A stretch of DNA of 64,000 nucleotides from Rhipicephalus microplus (GCF_043290135.1 NC_134707.1:68501906-68565905), one strand, 5' to 3'; positions 12,527 through 24,934 are shown, counted from the first letter of the stretch. Notes: generated by a model from the letters alone, not told the origin. A program made the numbers and translations.

Positions 12527-13656
12527 TCAACGCAAAACGCAACGTACCATCCTTCTCCTTACTAGCACAACTGCCGAAGCCCAGGGACTGGTTGATGACT
12601 GGATGACGTCGTCCTGAAGCATTTGCTGTACTTGGTCACGTATAGCGTCTTCCTCTTTTTGCGACACCCTATAGGCATGTTGTCGGATGGGTCTCTCGGT
12701 GGGTTCCGTGATGATACGGTGCTGAGCAAGTGGTGTCTGTTTAACCTTTGACGTAGTGGCAAAGCAGTCTTGAAATGAGTCGAGTAAACGCAAAAGGCTT
12801 TCTCGTTGAGCCGAAGATAGTCTCTCGTTTATGTCGAGAGTGCTCGCGAAGGCCTCGTCAGGGTGGTCATTCGATGAAAATAAAGCTAACGTGGGTGAAC
12901 CATCGGCCTCGGCAAGTTCTTCACAATATGCAGTGGCAGTGTGTCTCGTTAGGTGGCGATATTCGTCGCTGAAGTTCATGACCAGCAGGTGAACATGCCT
13001 ATTGCTAGGCTGAATGATTCCTCGGGAAACACAGATTTGTCGTGAAATAAGCAGAGACAAATTGGCCTCGGCAATTACCGCGTCAGACACGTCCTGTCCC
13101 AATTCTACTTCGACAATGAGGCTGCTTCGAGGTGGGAGAGTCAGAGAATCGTCGGTAACACGGAGCGCTTTTTTCCGGAATTGTGTACTGTCAGTTGTAG
13201 CGCAAAAAGGATCCTCGAACGACAGTTCACGGAGGTCGATGACGGCACCGTATTCACGAAGGAAGTCCATTCCTAGAATGACTGGCCGAGAGCACACGCG
13301 CAATACGAGGAAAGAGCCCGCAAATGTCGACGTACGTATACGAATGCGTACCGTGCACATACCGGTAGGCTTCACCAGATGATCCCCTGCCGTGCGCAAC
13401 TGGGGTCCTTGCCATGGTGTGGTAACCTTCCTCATTTCAGATGCCAGTGTGGCGCTCATTACGGAATAGTCGGCACCGGGGTCGACGAGGGCGGTGACAG
13501 CATGATTGTCGACGAAGACGGCGATTTCGGCAGAAACGATCTTTCTGCTGTCACAGAACACTGCAAAACCGGAATGGTCCTTATCTGGTCGTTGCGTCGG
13601 ATAAGGGTCTTTTACAGTTCGCCGGGCCGCGACTTCACCCCCAGAAGTCACCGTTC
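12527..13656 (-). pseudogene. Element A pol: protease and N-terminal RT
   Basis: This is the -1 frame relative to gag, open from the slippery site at 13660. The retropepsin domain is clear (TALVDPGADYSVMS, then VILGMDFLREYGAVIDL), but the catalytic DTG triad reads DPG (plus 13475-13483); Thr is nearly invariant there, so activity is doubtful. Next come the protease-RT linker and the start of RT (ITEPTERPIRQHAYRVS, SSTSPWASAVVLV). The frame is lost at VVLVRRRM, where the usual KKDG motif should follow. Confidence 0.85.
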
Positions 13657-14937
13657 CTAGTTTCCCCTGCGGGGACTTGGTGACCGGCTCCTGAAAGGAG
13701 CGGAAGACGGTGAGCGCAATCTGGGTGACGTAGACTGGCGAGGTGACGGTGATCTCGACTGGTGGTGCTGAACAGTCGAAGGTGTTCGCTGGCCCGTGAG
13801 ATAGGCTTCGATTTCGCGGGGGCGCTCACCGTAGCGCGGGCATCGAGCATCAGGATGGAAGCCGCGGAGACCTAGTTGCCGGTATTGATAGTTCCTGTAT
13901 ACGTGACCCGCTTCGCCGCAGTGAGAGCAGAGCGGACGGTTATCCGAGGTGCGCCACGTGCTTGCCTTGCTACCACTTTGTCTTGAGGTAGACGGCAGAT
14001 AGGTGGGTGTGCTCGGGAACCTTGAGCCGAGAGGCGGGCTCGAAGCAGTGGCGTGGAATGACTGCATATCCCGGTATCTGGGCCGCATAGCAGGATCTGT
14101 AGCCGGTGGCGCGGGGAATCGCAATGCCGCTGCGTATGTCAGGACTGGGGCCTCGGGAATCGGTGGTGCGATTGGGGTCAGGAGTGTGACGGCCTGCCGG
14201 ACTTCTTGTCTGATTACATTTGCGAGAGCTGACGCAGGTTGATGGGATCCCACTGCCTGGAGCTGTCGCAGTTCGTCCCGAACAATACTTCGAATGAAGT
14301 GTGCGAGGGCCCGTCTCTCGCTGTCAGAGCCGATAGAGCATGCGGTGGCCGGGATCTGGCCTTCTCATTGTGCCGACCACTGCTGCAGCGCATGTTTCAT
14401 AGTAGTCGCCTCACTGATGAACTGGGCGACTGTCATCGGTGGATTGCGCACGAGCCCAGCGAAAAGCTGTTATTTCACTCCGAGCATCAAATGCCGCACC
14501 TTCTTTTCTTCGGGCATGACAGGGTCCACGCGCTTGAAGAGCCAAAGCATGTCCTCGACAAACATAAATACTCGTTCGTTCGGCCGCTGGTTTCTGCAGG
14601 ATATGGCTTGTTCAGCCCTCTCCTTCCTCTCGGTGTTCCGATAGGCGTCATGGAGCTGACGGCTAAACCCTTGCGAAGTTGCAAAGGAGCCCTTGTGGTT
14701 CTCCTGCCACGTCTTTGCAGAATCCTCCAAGTAGAAGTAAACTCGGCGCAGCTTGCGAACATCGTCCCATTTGTTGATACTGGCAACCCGATCAAAGTGG
14801 TCGAGCCAGTCATCGACATCCTCGAAGATGTCTCCATGGAACGGCTTTGGTGTCTGTGGCGCATGAAAAACATGGGCGAGAAGAGAACCATGGGCATCGC
14901 TGGTTTAAACCACCTGGCTTGTCATCGGAGTTGCCAT
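13657..14937 (-). pseudogene. Element A gag (three in-frame nonsense codons)
   Basis: From ATG at 14937 one register runs to the TAG at 13657-13659 (427 codons) without a frameshift, broken by TAA (14905-14907), TAA (14470-14472) and TGA (14365-14367). It is a Ty3/gypsy Gag: the N-terminal capsid-like part shows DIFEDVDDWLDHFDRVASIN and KWDDVRKLRRVYFYL, followed by NERVFMFVEDMLWLFKRVDP. A single zinc knuckle near the C-terminus reads CSHCGEAGHVYRNY: the fourth ligand, normally Cys, is Tyr. The tail is an Arg/Ser-rich SPSPR stretch. All three stops lie upstream of the frameshift site, so no Gag-Pol could be made. Confidence 0.88.
13660..13666 (-). promoter_or_regulatory. Predicted -1 ribosomal frameshift site, element A
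   Basis: The minus strand reads G GGA AAC TAG in the gag frame. GGGAAAC fits the X XXY YYZ slippery pattern, and the next codon is the gag stop. A -1 slip gives GGG AAA CTA and enters pol. Downstream RNA structure was not assessed. Confidence 0.7.
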
Positions 14938-15058
14938 CTTTCTGGGTGTCGATGTCAAGGGACCAAATTCTGGGGGTAACCCACGCAGGCGGCGGCTGCT
15001 TCTTGCTCTGGGAGATTTAGTTGTCTCCACGATGGCCGACACAGCCGAAGTACACGTA

Positions 15059-15074
15059 CCCAGCACCTCCACCA
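15059..15074 (-). promoter_or_regulatory. Primer-binding site of element A, tRNA-Ala type
   Basis: The plus strand carries CCCAGCACCTCCACCA, which equals, from memory, the 3' end of a tRNA-Ala (AGC) including CCA. The PBS on the minus strand therefore begins TGGTGGAGGTGCTGGG, four bases inside the 5' LTR. It would prime minus-strand synthesis. Confidence 0.8.
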
Positions 15075-15078
15075 TTAA

Positions 15079-15201
15079 TGTCGCGAGCAAACACAAGACC
15101 TGCAGCCAGGAGTTCACCTGAGCCCGAGCAACGAAAATGTTCTCTTCTTCTTCGTAGCCCAAAACGGGTATGAGCCACAGCGGCTCGTTCATCAATGATG
15201 G

Positions 15202-15203
<2 letters not shown>
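15079..15203 (-). repeat. Element A 5' LTR (125 bp)
   Basis: Same boundaries and length as the 3' LTR. It should contain the element's promoter, but no TATA box is obvious. It abuts (AT)n at 15204. Confidence 0.95.

Positions 15204-15277
<74 letters not shown>
15204..15277. repeat. (AT)n microsatellite at the right edge of element A
   Basis: Nearly pure AT repeat directly adjoining the 5' LTR. Confidence 0.95.
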
Positions 15278-15285
<8 letters not shown>

Positions 15286-15608
15286 TGATAGTACGTGTTG
15301 AGCATTGAGGGTCCGCGACGTGTTTATTAAAACCGAACACAAATCAAGCGCTTAGCGATTCAAATCTGAGCTGTCAAGAGCACAAACCACAGTCTTCTTC
15401 CTCGTCTTTTTCAGGCACTGCTAAATGCACCCTATCCGTTCTACAATATATAAATATATATTATGAGACCACATCCGGTACGGCAGTAAACAGGTTGTAT
15501 TTTCAATCCAGATGCACGAACCAAAGAGACCCAGCCCGCGTGACATATGATGATGATCACAACAATGGTTTGGTCAAACAGATGAAGATACAGTACACTA
15601 TATATATA

Positions 15609-15612
<4 letters not shown>
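15278..15612. other. No gene recognised
   Basis: AT-rich spacer between element A and a (GT)n tract. Nothing identifiable. Confidence 0.5.
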
Positions 15613-15646
<34 letters not shown>

Positions 15647-15676
15647 TGGATGTGTGTGTGTGTGCTTGTGTGTGTA
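15613..15676. repeat. (GT)n microsatellite
   Basis: GT dinucleotide array with a few interruptions. Confidence 0.93.
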
Positions 15677-16129
15677 TTATTTGATGCCCTGTTTATAAAG
15701 ATGAGCTATGCCTTTATGTGTTTCACTATTTGCAAGTCTCTGCTGTAGACGCCTTATCCTCTTTCCCGGTTTACTTCAACCGCCATTCTCCCGGTTATCT
15801 TCTCAGCACATGTATTGAGTTTTTTGCCTTAATGCTGTCACATTTATATGAAGAATTTGACACATTTGCAACGGTTAGCTTGTATTTGTTCACATTATGT
15901 ACTGGAAGACTCTGCTCCTTTCTAATTTGCAATTCGGTGTTCTATATTTTAGTATCAACCTTTCGTTCGAAAGAAATTGGCAGGTCCTGCGCACAGTGGG
16001 AAACAATCATATGCGAAGCACGAACAAGACAGGTTGATATGTCACTTTAAAATCAGGTGAACGTTACGATGCAGATGTAAATTATTCATTAAATTACTTT
16101 GATGCCATGAATATTATGTTTGCACAGGC
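15677..16129. other. No gene recognised
   Basis: A 110-codon plus-strand frame (15718-16050) is hydrophobic and cysteine-containing but shows no domain or splice context I can defend. Nothing else identifiable. Confidence 0.45.
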
Positions 16130-16600
16130 ATCTGTTTTCGTTTTCCACTCACGTCACGTAATACGTAATGTGGTAAGCGAAATAAACGAAACGGCTATCA
16201 AAGCCATATGAGCGAGCGTAGCATGCACTTACATTTTACATGACACGCATGTCATGATTATCCTATTTCAATAGGTCATTTAGCATCGTCGTCTATTCTC
16301 GTCGCGTAATACGAAAATTGGAATATGTGAAGCCAGCTAAACGGCCGCTAGCGCATTATTAGCATAGCATGTAGCCGTGTTTTATATGACGCGCACATCA
16401 TGATTACCATGTTTGGACAAGTCAGTTACCTTTTTCGTCCATTCACACCACATAATAACAAATTTAGTGTAGGTGAAGCTTGTGAGACTGCCGTGAACGC
16501 ATCGTCAGCGTGGCGCGTAGTCACGTTCTTACTTAACACGCATCTCATGGCTACCATGTTCGCACCTATTATTTACCATCGTCATTCATGCATCGCGAAC
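16130..16600. repeat. ~146-bp tandem repeat, cluster 3 (opposite orientation)
   Basis: Three units: the word 'catgatta/catggcta' recurs at 16253, 16399 and 16546, giving periods of 146 and 147 bp. 'catgt..ttcgtc' blocks and 'cgtaatac/cataataac' blocks repeat in parallel. It is the reverse complement of the units at 4310 and 6490. Confidence 0.75.
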
Positions 16601-16883
16601 AATTGAGTTTACTTTTGCCTCTATTTATGACTAGTGCACGTTGGAAAACAGTCGGCCAAATCAAGTAGATGGCCTCGATTTGTTCCGGGTGGTGCTGTGC
16701 ACCCACTTTTATTTGTTTTTGTCTCCTGGGTTCTCTGTTGCAAGGCAGATAATATGAAGTGGTACTTATAGCAGCTGCTGTCGCTGCGGACGCTGCAATG
16801 ACTGCAGGAACTCTAGCTCACTTGCGCTTTGCAGCGTGCCGAAAAGTCTCATGGCGAATGCCCTTAACACCTCCTAATATAGC

Positions 16884-17124
16884 ATGGCCGTGGTGGTCTA
16901 GTGGCTAAGGTACTCGGCTGCTTACCCGCAGCTCGTTGGATCAAATCACGGCTGTGGCTGCTGCACTTTCGATGCAGGCAGAAATGCTATAAGTCCGTGT
17001 GCTCAGATTTTGGTTCACGGTAAAGAACCCCAAATGACAGAAATTATTGGAGTTCTCCACTATGGTTTCTCTAATAAACATAGGGTGATTTTTGGTACGT
17101 TAAACCTCACATATGTACCAAATC
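16884..17124 (+). repeat. Ruka-type SINE, near full length
   Basis: The head has a good A box (TGGTCTAGTGG) and a degraded B box (GGATCAAATCAC). The body is complete to the 'taaacctcacatat' end. Confidence 0.85.
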
Positions 17125-18183
17125 ACCGCGTAATAGGCCTTCGATCATTTGTTCGACCTTATTTGCACTTGCTTTTCACATTACTTTGTCATTCCATACA
17201 TGGCTGGAGATACAAGGGTTCATTTAGGGAGCTGAATGTCTGCAAACTGCAACAGCCTTCTCTTCTCCTATAAGGAATAAATTAGTCAGCCTGGTCTTTT
17301 TTTTTTTTGAAAAATATATCCCTGTCCCACCGGTGATTGATGTCTTCGTCAAAAGCCGAGAAATCACTTCAGGAATCATCCTGATGGTCTAATAATAGTC
17401 TGAGCTCATTTCATTTCTCGGCATTTTTATTGAGGAGCAACCTCATGTTTTGTACTTTGGAGACGTCACCCACCCATTCGTCTCACTAGCGTACTGAAGA
17501 ACATCAGCCAAATAGTTGCTGACGAAGAGGCCCATCGTACTTGTTCGGCTAGATTAAATCATTTTGAGACTTGTACGTAGTGTCTACGTTGATATAGTTA
17601 GCAATTGTCAATATCACTGATTTTGTAATGATGCTCTAGCAATGTCTGCTCTCTATGCAGAGCAATGCGATGGTTTGTGTACCTTCAAAAGGTTTTGTTA
17701 CTTGTAAGGTGCCTCAAGTGCATTTAATGCCGGACAACTTGATATTTATTTGTCACATGCCAAGGCTGATAATGTCTGCCTCGGAGACATTAGCCTTACT
17801 TGCAATGATTTAAAGAAAGCTTGACATTATCTCTGACTTCAGGAGTCAAATTTGTTGCTTGTCTACAGCATTGCAGATCATGACCTACGGTTCTACTGTA
17901 AAAGTACCGACTCCTACATCTATCCACATCCGGCCGGTATGCACTAAGTATAAAGGGTGCATTCCAGACTGACAAAGCGGTTTTGTTAATTCTTTATTCG
18001 GGACATTCGCTCTACTTTGTCTTCTCTCCTCGCTACCACTCACATCCTTCCTTTGTTCAGGTCAATATATGTTCACTATTTCTAAAGACGAATCTTGTTA
18101 GGGTTGAGTAATGTCCCCTGTCCGTCGGCGTGACACGCTTGGCACATACCCACTCTAGAACGGATATGTGTCACAGAAGATGC
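17125..18183. other. No gene recognised
   Basis: Unassigned AT-rich sequence with a T run near 17300. No family signature and no long protein-like frame. Confidence 0.5.
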
Positions 18184-18496
18184 GAGATGCGAGATGGTGG
18201 TACTAGGAATGCTCACTAGATGGACGCACAGACGGGCGGACAGACAGACTAGTATACGGACGAAGGAATGGACGGACGCGCGGGCAGACGGATTGATGCA
18301 CGAACGGGCGGACAGATGGATGAAGGTGCGCATGGACGGACGGATGAACGATCGCATGGACAGACCGATGGACGCATGGACGGACGCATGAATGGTCACA
18401 CGGACAGACGGAAACAAGAATGAACGGATGGACAGGCTGAAGGCTGCTTCACACCACTTATTGTCATTCACTCCATGGACATGCTGTGATTTTTGG
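18184..18496 (+). repeat. (GACG)-type minisatellite repeat, copy 1
   Basis: Degenerate tetranucleotide array (GGAC/GACG/GATG words, about 18221-18440). It is followed by the family's conserved right flank (gctgcttcacaccact...tgctgtgattttt). Four related copies lie at 33769, 38681, 57304 and 58712. Long frames on either strand are artefacts of the array. Confidence 0.8.
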
Positions 18497-18520
18497 AGTG
18501 CAGTGAATGCGTTCAGGCGC

Positions 18521-18733
18521 CCGCCGCAGTGGTCTAGTTGCTAAGGTACGCAGCTGCGGACCCGCAGGTGTGGGGATTGAATCCCGGCTGCAGCGGCTGC
18601 ATTTTCGATGAAGGCGGAAACGCTGTAGAGCCGTGTGATCAGATTATGGTAAAAAATTCTGGAGCCCTCCACTACGGCGTCTCTCATATTCATATGGTGG
18701 TTATGGGACGTCAAACCCTACGTATCAATCATA
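18521..18733 (+). repeat. Ruka-type SINE, near full length
   Basis: The head contains TGGTCTAGTTG and GGATTGAATCCCGG boxes. The body has a small internal deletion after 'cagattatgg' and ends at 'cgtatcaatcata'. Confidence 0.88.
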
Positions 18734-21357
18734 ACTGCGTTCAGGGTACCGTACTCATTTTCAACATTTTTAGACTATACGTTAGTTCTCATATCACGTC
18801 GATTCTTTCTTTCTTCCTAAGATGCTTAAATTTTGGTAGCGTTTAGCACGCTTTCTTCTTACCGGACAGAAAGGCACTTCTTTGAAAATACCTTAAACTG
18901 TTCACATAAATACAAGACAATAGAGCTGTTGCGTCGTTAGTCAGTAGTGTTGAAGGTTTGTCAATCAATGCTGAAAATGATGAATAATCTTGCTCAATTG
19001 TATCCTGAAGTATGCTGGCACACTGCAAAATGTTGATTGTAAAATCAGGTAAAATTGCTAGTGTCAAAACATGTTTTATTACGAATAACCTGCTATCCCG
19101 CAACGTATTCGTTTTGAATTACCTGTTACTCCTGCAACATGTTTTTTTTTGATGAGCCAATCGCACTGAAGCACTCATTCAATGTAGCCACCATTGGGCC
19201 TTCTGAACCCATGTGCTCCCGCACTCGAACTGGCATGTAATACACAAACGCCCAATCCCAGAGGTGATTGAAGCTTCACTAGGTATTGTATCGTTTTGTA
19301 TTTATTGATTGCAACCTGAATCTTGACAGTATCAGTGTTGGCACTCAAGAATCGAGAGTGACGCTAGAAGGAGTTTATATTTCGACTATTGGGAGGGAAT
19401 AGCATGGGGACCACGTTAGATGGAATGTAAAGGGAATTGGTTTATTTGTATTTTGCTCAAAGTTCCGTGGGAATAGAATTAGGATTTTTCGCTGAAGATA
19501 GACCATATTTTTGCAAAGCACTGTTTTCAAAACTTGATCCATTATTGAGCAGAGCATAGAAGTTTACAATAAACCACTGTTTTTAAAACTACTCTGCTGT
19601 TTACAAGCATGGTACATTTATAGGCACTGTCTGTACTACAATTGTCCTCATAGGGACCGTGTTGCTTAGATTTTCGTCTCTACTTTTCTCTTAACCAACG
19701 TATTGTGCCACTGATATTCATTGGGCGTAACTGTGGCAGATATATACCTGCATTGCGATGGCAATAACATGAACGCTCTCGGCTGATTTTTGCCGTCACA
19801 TTGTCATCACTTTCCAGAGATGTATGTGTATGCAAACATATATAAAAGGCACAAAAATTGATAAGAAAATATTTCATGGCATACCACCGAGTATTCGAGC
19901 CAGTCACCCCTCACTCCTCAGCGAACTACATCAACCAACAAGGCTGCGCAGCACATACCAGAAATTTTAATAATGGTGTGCTGTATATATGCTCTATGTG
20001 CACTGAATGGTCTTGTACTTGAAGAAAACATTCTTTAACAAAGCTTCTGTGTCTCGACTGTAGTTATGCAGCTGGAAAGACTTGCCTTTGTCAAACTTTA
20101 TGTTTTACTATTAGGAACCGCTGGTTCCATGGCCCATCTTTCATGCCGAATGAGAGCCATATATCGAAAGAAGCAAGCGAGCCAGCTTTCTCACTATCCG
20201 GCTACTTCCGGCATAGACACCCACACTGCGATTGCTGGGACAATTTGAGGTAGACGTTTCGGTGTGGTGCATAGAAACTGTACACACTGCTACGGCACGA
20301 CTGCTGTCATCAACAGAGACTGAAACCAAGTAGGAAAATACTAGCAAAAAATTGTATGTAGCTTGAATTTTCACATGCCACTCCGTGTCGTATGAACAGC
20401 TCCAAGAGAATTCTAGGTCCACTAAAGCGAGGAAATCGCCTATGTGTCCAGACAGAGGAAGAACATCTGCTGCGTGTGTGAAAAATGGCACAGGTGAACG
20501 CAGATTTGAGCATGTGCACTATATTTTGTTTGGTTTCAAAACTTCCTAGCCTTAACTCGTATACGAGTCTGATGTGTTGCTATTACAGTCAATCCTCTTG
20601 CCTTGTGTCAGAACTGTAACGTTTTATGTATACGACATCCTGTCATTTACTCGCTATTTATGCCTTTTGATGGAAAAAATCATTGTAACACAAAAGTCGT
20701 ATATGAGCTGAAAAATTTCTTTCGTATCAATTATGCGTCAACAGTCATCTATGTTTCACAATGCAGTAAGATTCGGCTCAGCTGCATTCGGCTGGCTTCG
20801 GGTACTATTCGCTGGTATACTGGTTGTTATGCTTGACTGGTGATATGAGAGTGGCGCGAAGTGATCTATTCAGACCTTTAGGTGTCATACACCACAATAA
20901 TTTTAGGGACCATGTCATTTTTTCTGTACGATATCTTTCTATAGTTGGTAGTATCATTACTTTCGAAACAAAGCAGCTGTTTCTTTCGGAAAAAAATTCT
21001 GCTGTATTCTACATCCACAAAACAAATACATGAGAAATTATATAGCAGCAGGATGACTTGGTGCTTTATGAATATAAAAATGGAAGAGGAAAAGCCCAAA
21101 GTAGTAGAAAGAGGAGCGGTATACTTTTATTATGTACTGTCTAAGCAGGCATATAGACGCTTGTGGTTCTAACAACCACAAGCTCAAGGACGTACAACAA
21201 AGAATTTATGAAAGCACGATGCACAATAGCAATCGTGTTTTCATATTTATTTTATCTGTTACTTTTTCTTGATTTCTGCGCTGTTTTGACAATGCATTCG
21301 TACCGATGAGCTTTGCTTACTACACTTATGTAAAAAAAAAGACTTCTCGTTTTTCAG
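18734..21357. other. Low-repeat stretch, no confirmed gene
   Basis: No transposon family recognised. A 60-codon frame at 20066-20248 starts with a hydrophobic leader-like segment (LAFVKLYVLLLGTAGS) two bases after a TAG acceptor-like site, but nothing downstream supports it. The stretch ends at the acceptor of the first candidate exon. Confidence 0.4.
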
Positions 21358-21463
21358 GTGACCAAAATGATGCAAGTTTTTCGTCGAGGCATTCCATTCT
21401 TGGTGGGTCTGTTTTTTGTTCAATTAACGCCTGTGCGATCTCCAATGGGTGTCAAAGAAACAG
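21358..21463 (+). CDS. Candidate host-gene exon encoding the start and signal peptide
   Basis: The exon follows a pyrimidine-rich acceptor (tctcgtttttcag) and ends at a CAG|gtaata donor. Two ATGs (21367, 21370) open a 32-codon frame. The peptide has a classical secretion signal: basic residues (FRR) then the core GIPFLVGLFFVQL, with likely cleavage near TPVRS. The exon ends one base into a codon (phase 1), as do the candidate exons at 23858 and 59211, so all join in one frame. The product would be secreted; I do not recognise it. The part before ATG would be 5' UTR, with a first exon further upstream. Support is signal peptide, splice sites and phase only, with no transcript evidence. Confidence 0.5.
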
Positions 21464-23857
21464 GTAATAAACCTGCACATATATTTTTTGCACAATAACG
21501 CTGTATTTAACTACGCTTGAAGTCCAATGTTGAATCATTATGCGAACTCAAATAGCCGTGTGGCAGCCGGCCCTGGACACTATAGCTAGAAGTTCATAGT
21601 GGTCGACTTGTGCGTGTTGACACTGTCAGAATTTTGTTGGCGCTAAAACTGATTCAGCTGTATAAACTCATTGATAAGACGGCATGAAGGGTGGGTCTAT
21701 CGGCCTTCTATTATGTATCGCGCATACGGGCCGTATTGACTCACTCCAACACGCCACCTTTATTAATAGACTCATTGGCTAAGCTAGGTCTCGCGCTAAT
21801 ACGTGCGAGCGTGTCGGTGTGATAATTGCGCTTGTGTCTGTTTCGAATGCGGGTGGAGTGTAAGAACAGCTGTGTAATTTCAAATAAAGGTAAATTATGA
21901 AGCTTCAAATGAACGAAATTACCCCTGTCAACCAAAATGGAGTCTTTGATGATTCGACAGGGTGTTTCAAGAAGTCTGTCTATTATTATTTAAATATCGT
22001 AGAAAGGAGGCACCTGCGGGCTATCTGCTGTGTTCTCTTTACTTTGTCGTAAGGCATCTTCAGATGTGTACAAAAGCATAATTACGGCAGTAATTACAAA
22101 AGTTAAGAGAGTGACCTTTTAAACTATTGAAATAGCTGATTGAGTCCAATGGGCGAAATAATGTACTTCATACAAATAGTCTACAGCCGCTTTAAAATTT
22201 CGTAAAGGCGGCCACTGGTAAACAGCACGCAGTGATAAGTACTGGCCAAATGAGCTGGCGAAACCGAAACCGACGCTTCAAACAGCGCATCTATTATTCA
22301 CTTCGACACAACGCCCTCAATGGTCATACTGTTTACCCTGCCTTTATCAACCATCAATTTAGACACTTCGCCTCGCGGCCGCTTATCGACGCTCGCTTAT
22401 TCTTCACCCCAATTACGAGAGAAACAGTGTCGTGACAGTTTTCATCGCACTGTTACCCTCGCCAAGAGAAGGTGGTGCTTTTGATCCTTCTTTCCGTCTG
22501 TGTTTCTAGTGTTGCGCTGTAAACGAAGGTCATGGTGAATCCCAACCAACTGGCCCAACTTGCCATCTTACTACAATGTGTGCTAAAGAGCAAGTGTAAT
22601 GTTACACGCAACATTTTGAGATACTTAGAAGAGGACACTTGTGCACAATGCTAAGTTATGTACGATGCTAGATGTGTACAAAGGTGCAAATAGTTTTATA
22701 ATTGTTGTACAGAACATATGTGTTGTCCGTTACAATCGAATTTACGTTCGTGCTTACGTGAGTTGTGCTCCTTTGATAACGTAGCATACCGTCCTTCCCG
22801 CAACAAGCATAAATGTGAGCCTAGCAGTATCTTGAAAAAAACTACAAAAAATATTCGCATTAACAAATTTGTGTTTATTTATTTCGGCAATCAAACTTTC
22901 TGACTTAAGAATTGTTTTATAATGTATTTCCGTCAACAAAAGCATAATAAATCTGCAGTGGAGTCTTGTGAGTGTCGCTTTCTGAGAATAATTCGAAAAG
23001 CCAGTTAACAAACTTATCTGGCCCGCTTTACCGCAACAGCTACATTGGCCTTCAGACAGTGGTGCCACTCACGGTAAATATGCAGTCTTCATTAAGACAA
23101 TGTCGGTAAATGGAAAGAACTTAGAGACCTACACTAACCTTGAGCCATTCTGCCCATCGAGGTAATTTGCCCATCGGGCCAACGCATCACGCCTAAATTT
23201 AAATTTGGCTAAATGCTGGTTTGTTAGTGGCGTCACTATTTTTTGCCCTACATGGCGCCCCATAGCTAGCTAACATACAAATATATGCGTCAGTTTTAGA
23301 TTACTACCAGAAATATGCATGCGAACGAATCAATCTATGAAAAACTTTGTTGTTTAAGCAGTTATTTCTTGACCACCACATCTTAGTTGCAAAAAATATT
23401 GAAAATACAAGAAAATAAATATCACACTGCAGTGAAAGCTAAATATTAAGGTTACCTGCTATGCATTAGAAAGTAACTCAACGAGTGTATTGCACTTTGA
23501 TTTCCCCTATATGTCATCGTAAGCTATAGCTTACCAATTAGCCAGCTACCGAATTAACGTAGTGGACATTGATTTCTCCTATATATTGCTAAACTATAAC
23601 TTGCTAGCTATTCAACAACTTTCTTGCAATAATGCATATAAAATCTTGAAACAATGTATTGCTGATAACTATGTGCACTGTCTGACGTGCGCCTTTTTTT
23701 TGACTTGCGCAAAGAGAAGAAAACCACGCCACATTTCTACAGAGACATACAGTTTGTCTGAAGATGTAGTAGTCTTGCTAACATGACATTCATGTCTCTA
23801 GAATGTCTTTTTCAAATGCTCTTTTTCTCAATGTGGTGGTATTTTTTGCAACTCTAG
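21464..23857. other. Putative intron; no repeat family recognised
   Basis: AT-rich, no transposon signature. A possible extra 45-nt exon (22713-22757, acceptor tgtacag, donor TAC|gtgagt, phase 1 to phase 1) would add a short Cys-containing peptide, but its support is weak. Confidence 0.35.
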
Positions 23858-23923
23858 CACTTAATAGGACCTACTTGGAAGTGCTCAAACCACTTGTGGA
23901 TATTTCTCCAAAATCTGGCTATG
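23858..23923 (+). CDS. Candidate host-gene exon (66 nt, phase 1-1)
   Basis: Acceptor ttttttgcaactctag and donor TATG|gtacgt bracket 66 nt that stay open in the frame dictated by the previous exon. It encodes LNRTYLEVLKPLVDISPKSG and a Tyr. There is one possible N-glycosylation site (NRT). Being phase 1 at both ends, it can be included or skipped without changing frame. No known domain. Confidence 0.45.
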
Positions 23924-24934
23924 GTACGTACTTCAGTTATTCACAAAGTTAACGCAAAACTTTATGTATACATCTAATCCTAAAGGGTTAGAACATTAAC
24001 AGTAACAACAACGTACTGTTAGTGGGATAAGGTAATATATAGTTCATACTGTTTAAACTTCATTGCTTCTATTGAAATAATATGAGCACTCCAGCTGCAT
24101 CTTTTGCCGACTTCGACGTAACCGTAAGATTCAGCATAAACCTTAATGCGAATGAGATAATTCTGTTCACTAATCTGAAAGTATGCGAGGGCAGCTGACG
24201 TAGTGGCTCAGGCTGAGAAGAAACGTATCTGCGTTGATTCGGCAAGAGAAATAGTCATGGGCATCAGGAGACAAAGGCAACTGTGTGCTTCTAGCGCAGA
24301 TGGCCTGCTTTCAAGGGCCGATCATGGCTGCGCGAGCCCCAGATTGACTGGTACCAGCAGGCGGCTTGTACATTCGTAGGAACCTAGTTGGTGTTTCACG
24401 TGGCCCTGCAGCACTGAAGCTGCAATTTTAAATATAAATACTAAAGCGTACCGTGCCCACATTACTATGAATATGTTTACCGAGTTTACCTAGGTGAGAT
24501 GCAGCTAGTCATACCTCTTATAGCATTCTATATTATTGCTATCAGTTTCAGTGATCCACCCTAAGAGGATAAAGAACATTCTTAAGAGGGTAAGGCACAT
24601 TGTACGACTGCGTTCCTCAGAATTATGAAACCTTTCTAAAGTCATAAAAGTAACCGTGAGATCATAGTAGAAATAGGCTTAGATGATAAATACAACTTAC
24701 AATATACCATAGCATTCTAAAGAGTACATTTCCCTCTCAATAAATGGATATTTATATTTCGAAACGTTTTTGAAGAAGAGTGAATATTTTGATATGACAG
24801 TGACTTCACTAGAATGACACAATAGAGACTTTATCTGGGCGGCCTTTACGTAGGTGAGCCTATAGGTATTAAAAAAAGATTGTGTCGTCAAATATTGCGC
24901 TAGAAAATGGTCATTTTTAGGGTGCCGCCTCCAA
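23924..24934. other. No gene recognised
   Basis: Start of the proposed 35-kb intron. Unassigned sequence up to the first copy of the 2.4-kb repeat. Confidence 0.45.

Larger units (their letters stand above)
9862..15203 (-). mobile_element. Element A: Ty3/gypsy LTR retrotransposon, full length but defective
   Basis: A 5342-bp element bounded by two 125-bp LTRs. It has a PPT beside the 3' LTR, a tRNA-Ala-type primer site beside the 5' LTR, gag, and pol in the order protease-RT-RNase H-integrase, which is diagnostic of Ty3/gypsy. There is no env-like ORF. Both flanks are (AT)n, with ATAT (9858-9861 and 15204-15207) as a possible 4-bp target duplication, although a microsatellite makes that ambiguous. 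The LTRs differ at 4 of 125 positions by my count. Coding regions carry several nonsense codons, at least two frameshifts and an RT deletion, so this copy cannot act on its own. Confidence 0.95.

Noticed and set aside
20066..20248. Possible first exon with leader-like LAFVKLYVLLLGTAGS
   Set aside because: It ends in a stop with no downstream donor in frame, and nothing links it to the other candidate exons.
22713..22757. Extra 45-nt phase-1 exon between 21463 and 23858
   Set aside because: Splice sites fit, but it is short with a weak pyrimidine tract; kept only as a possibility in the intron entry.
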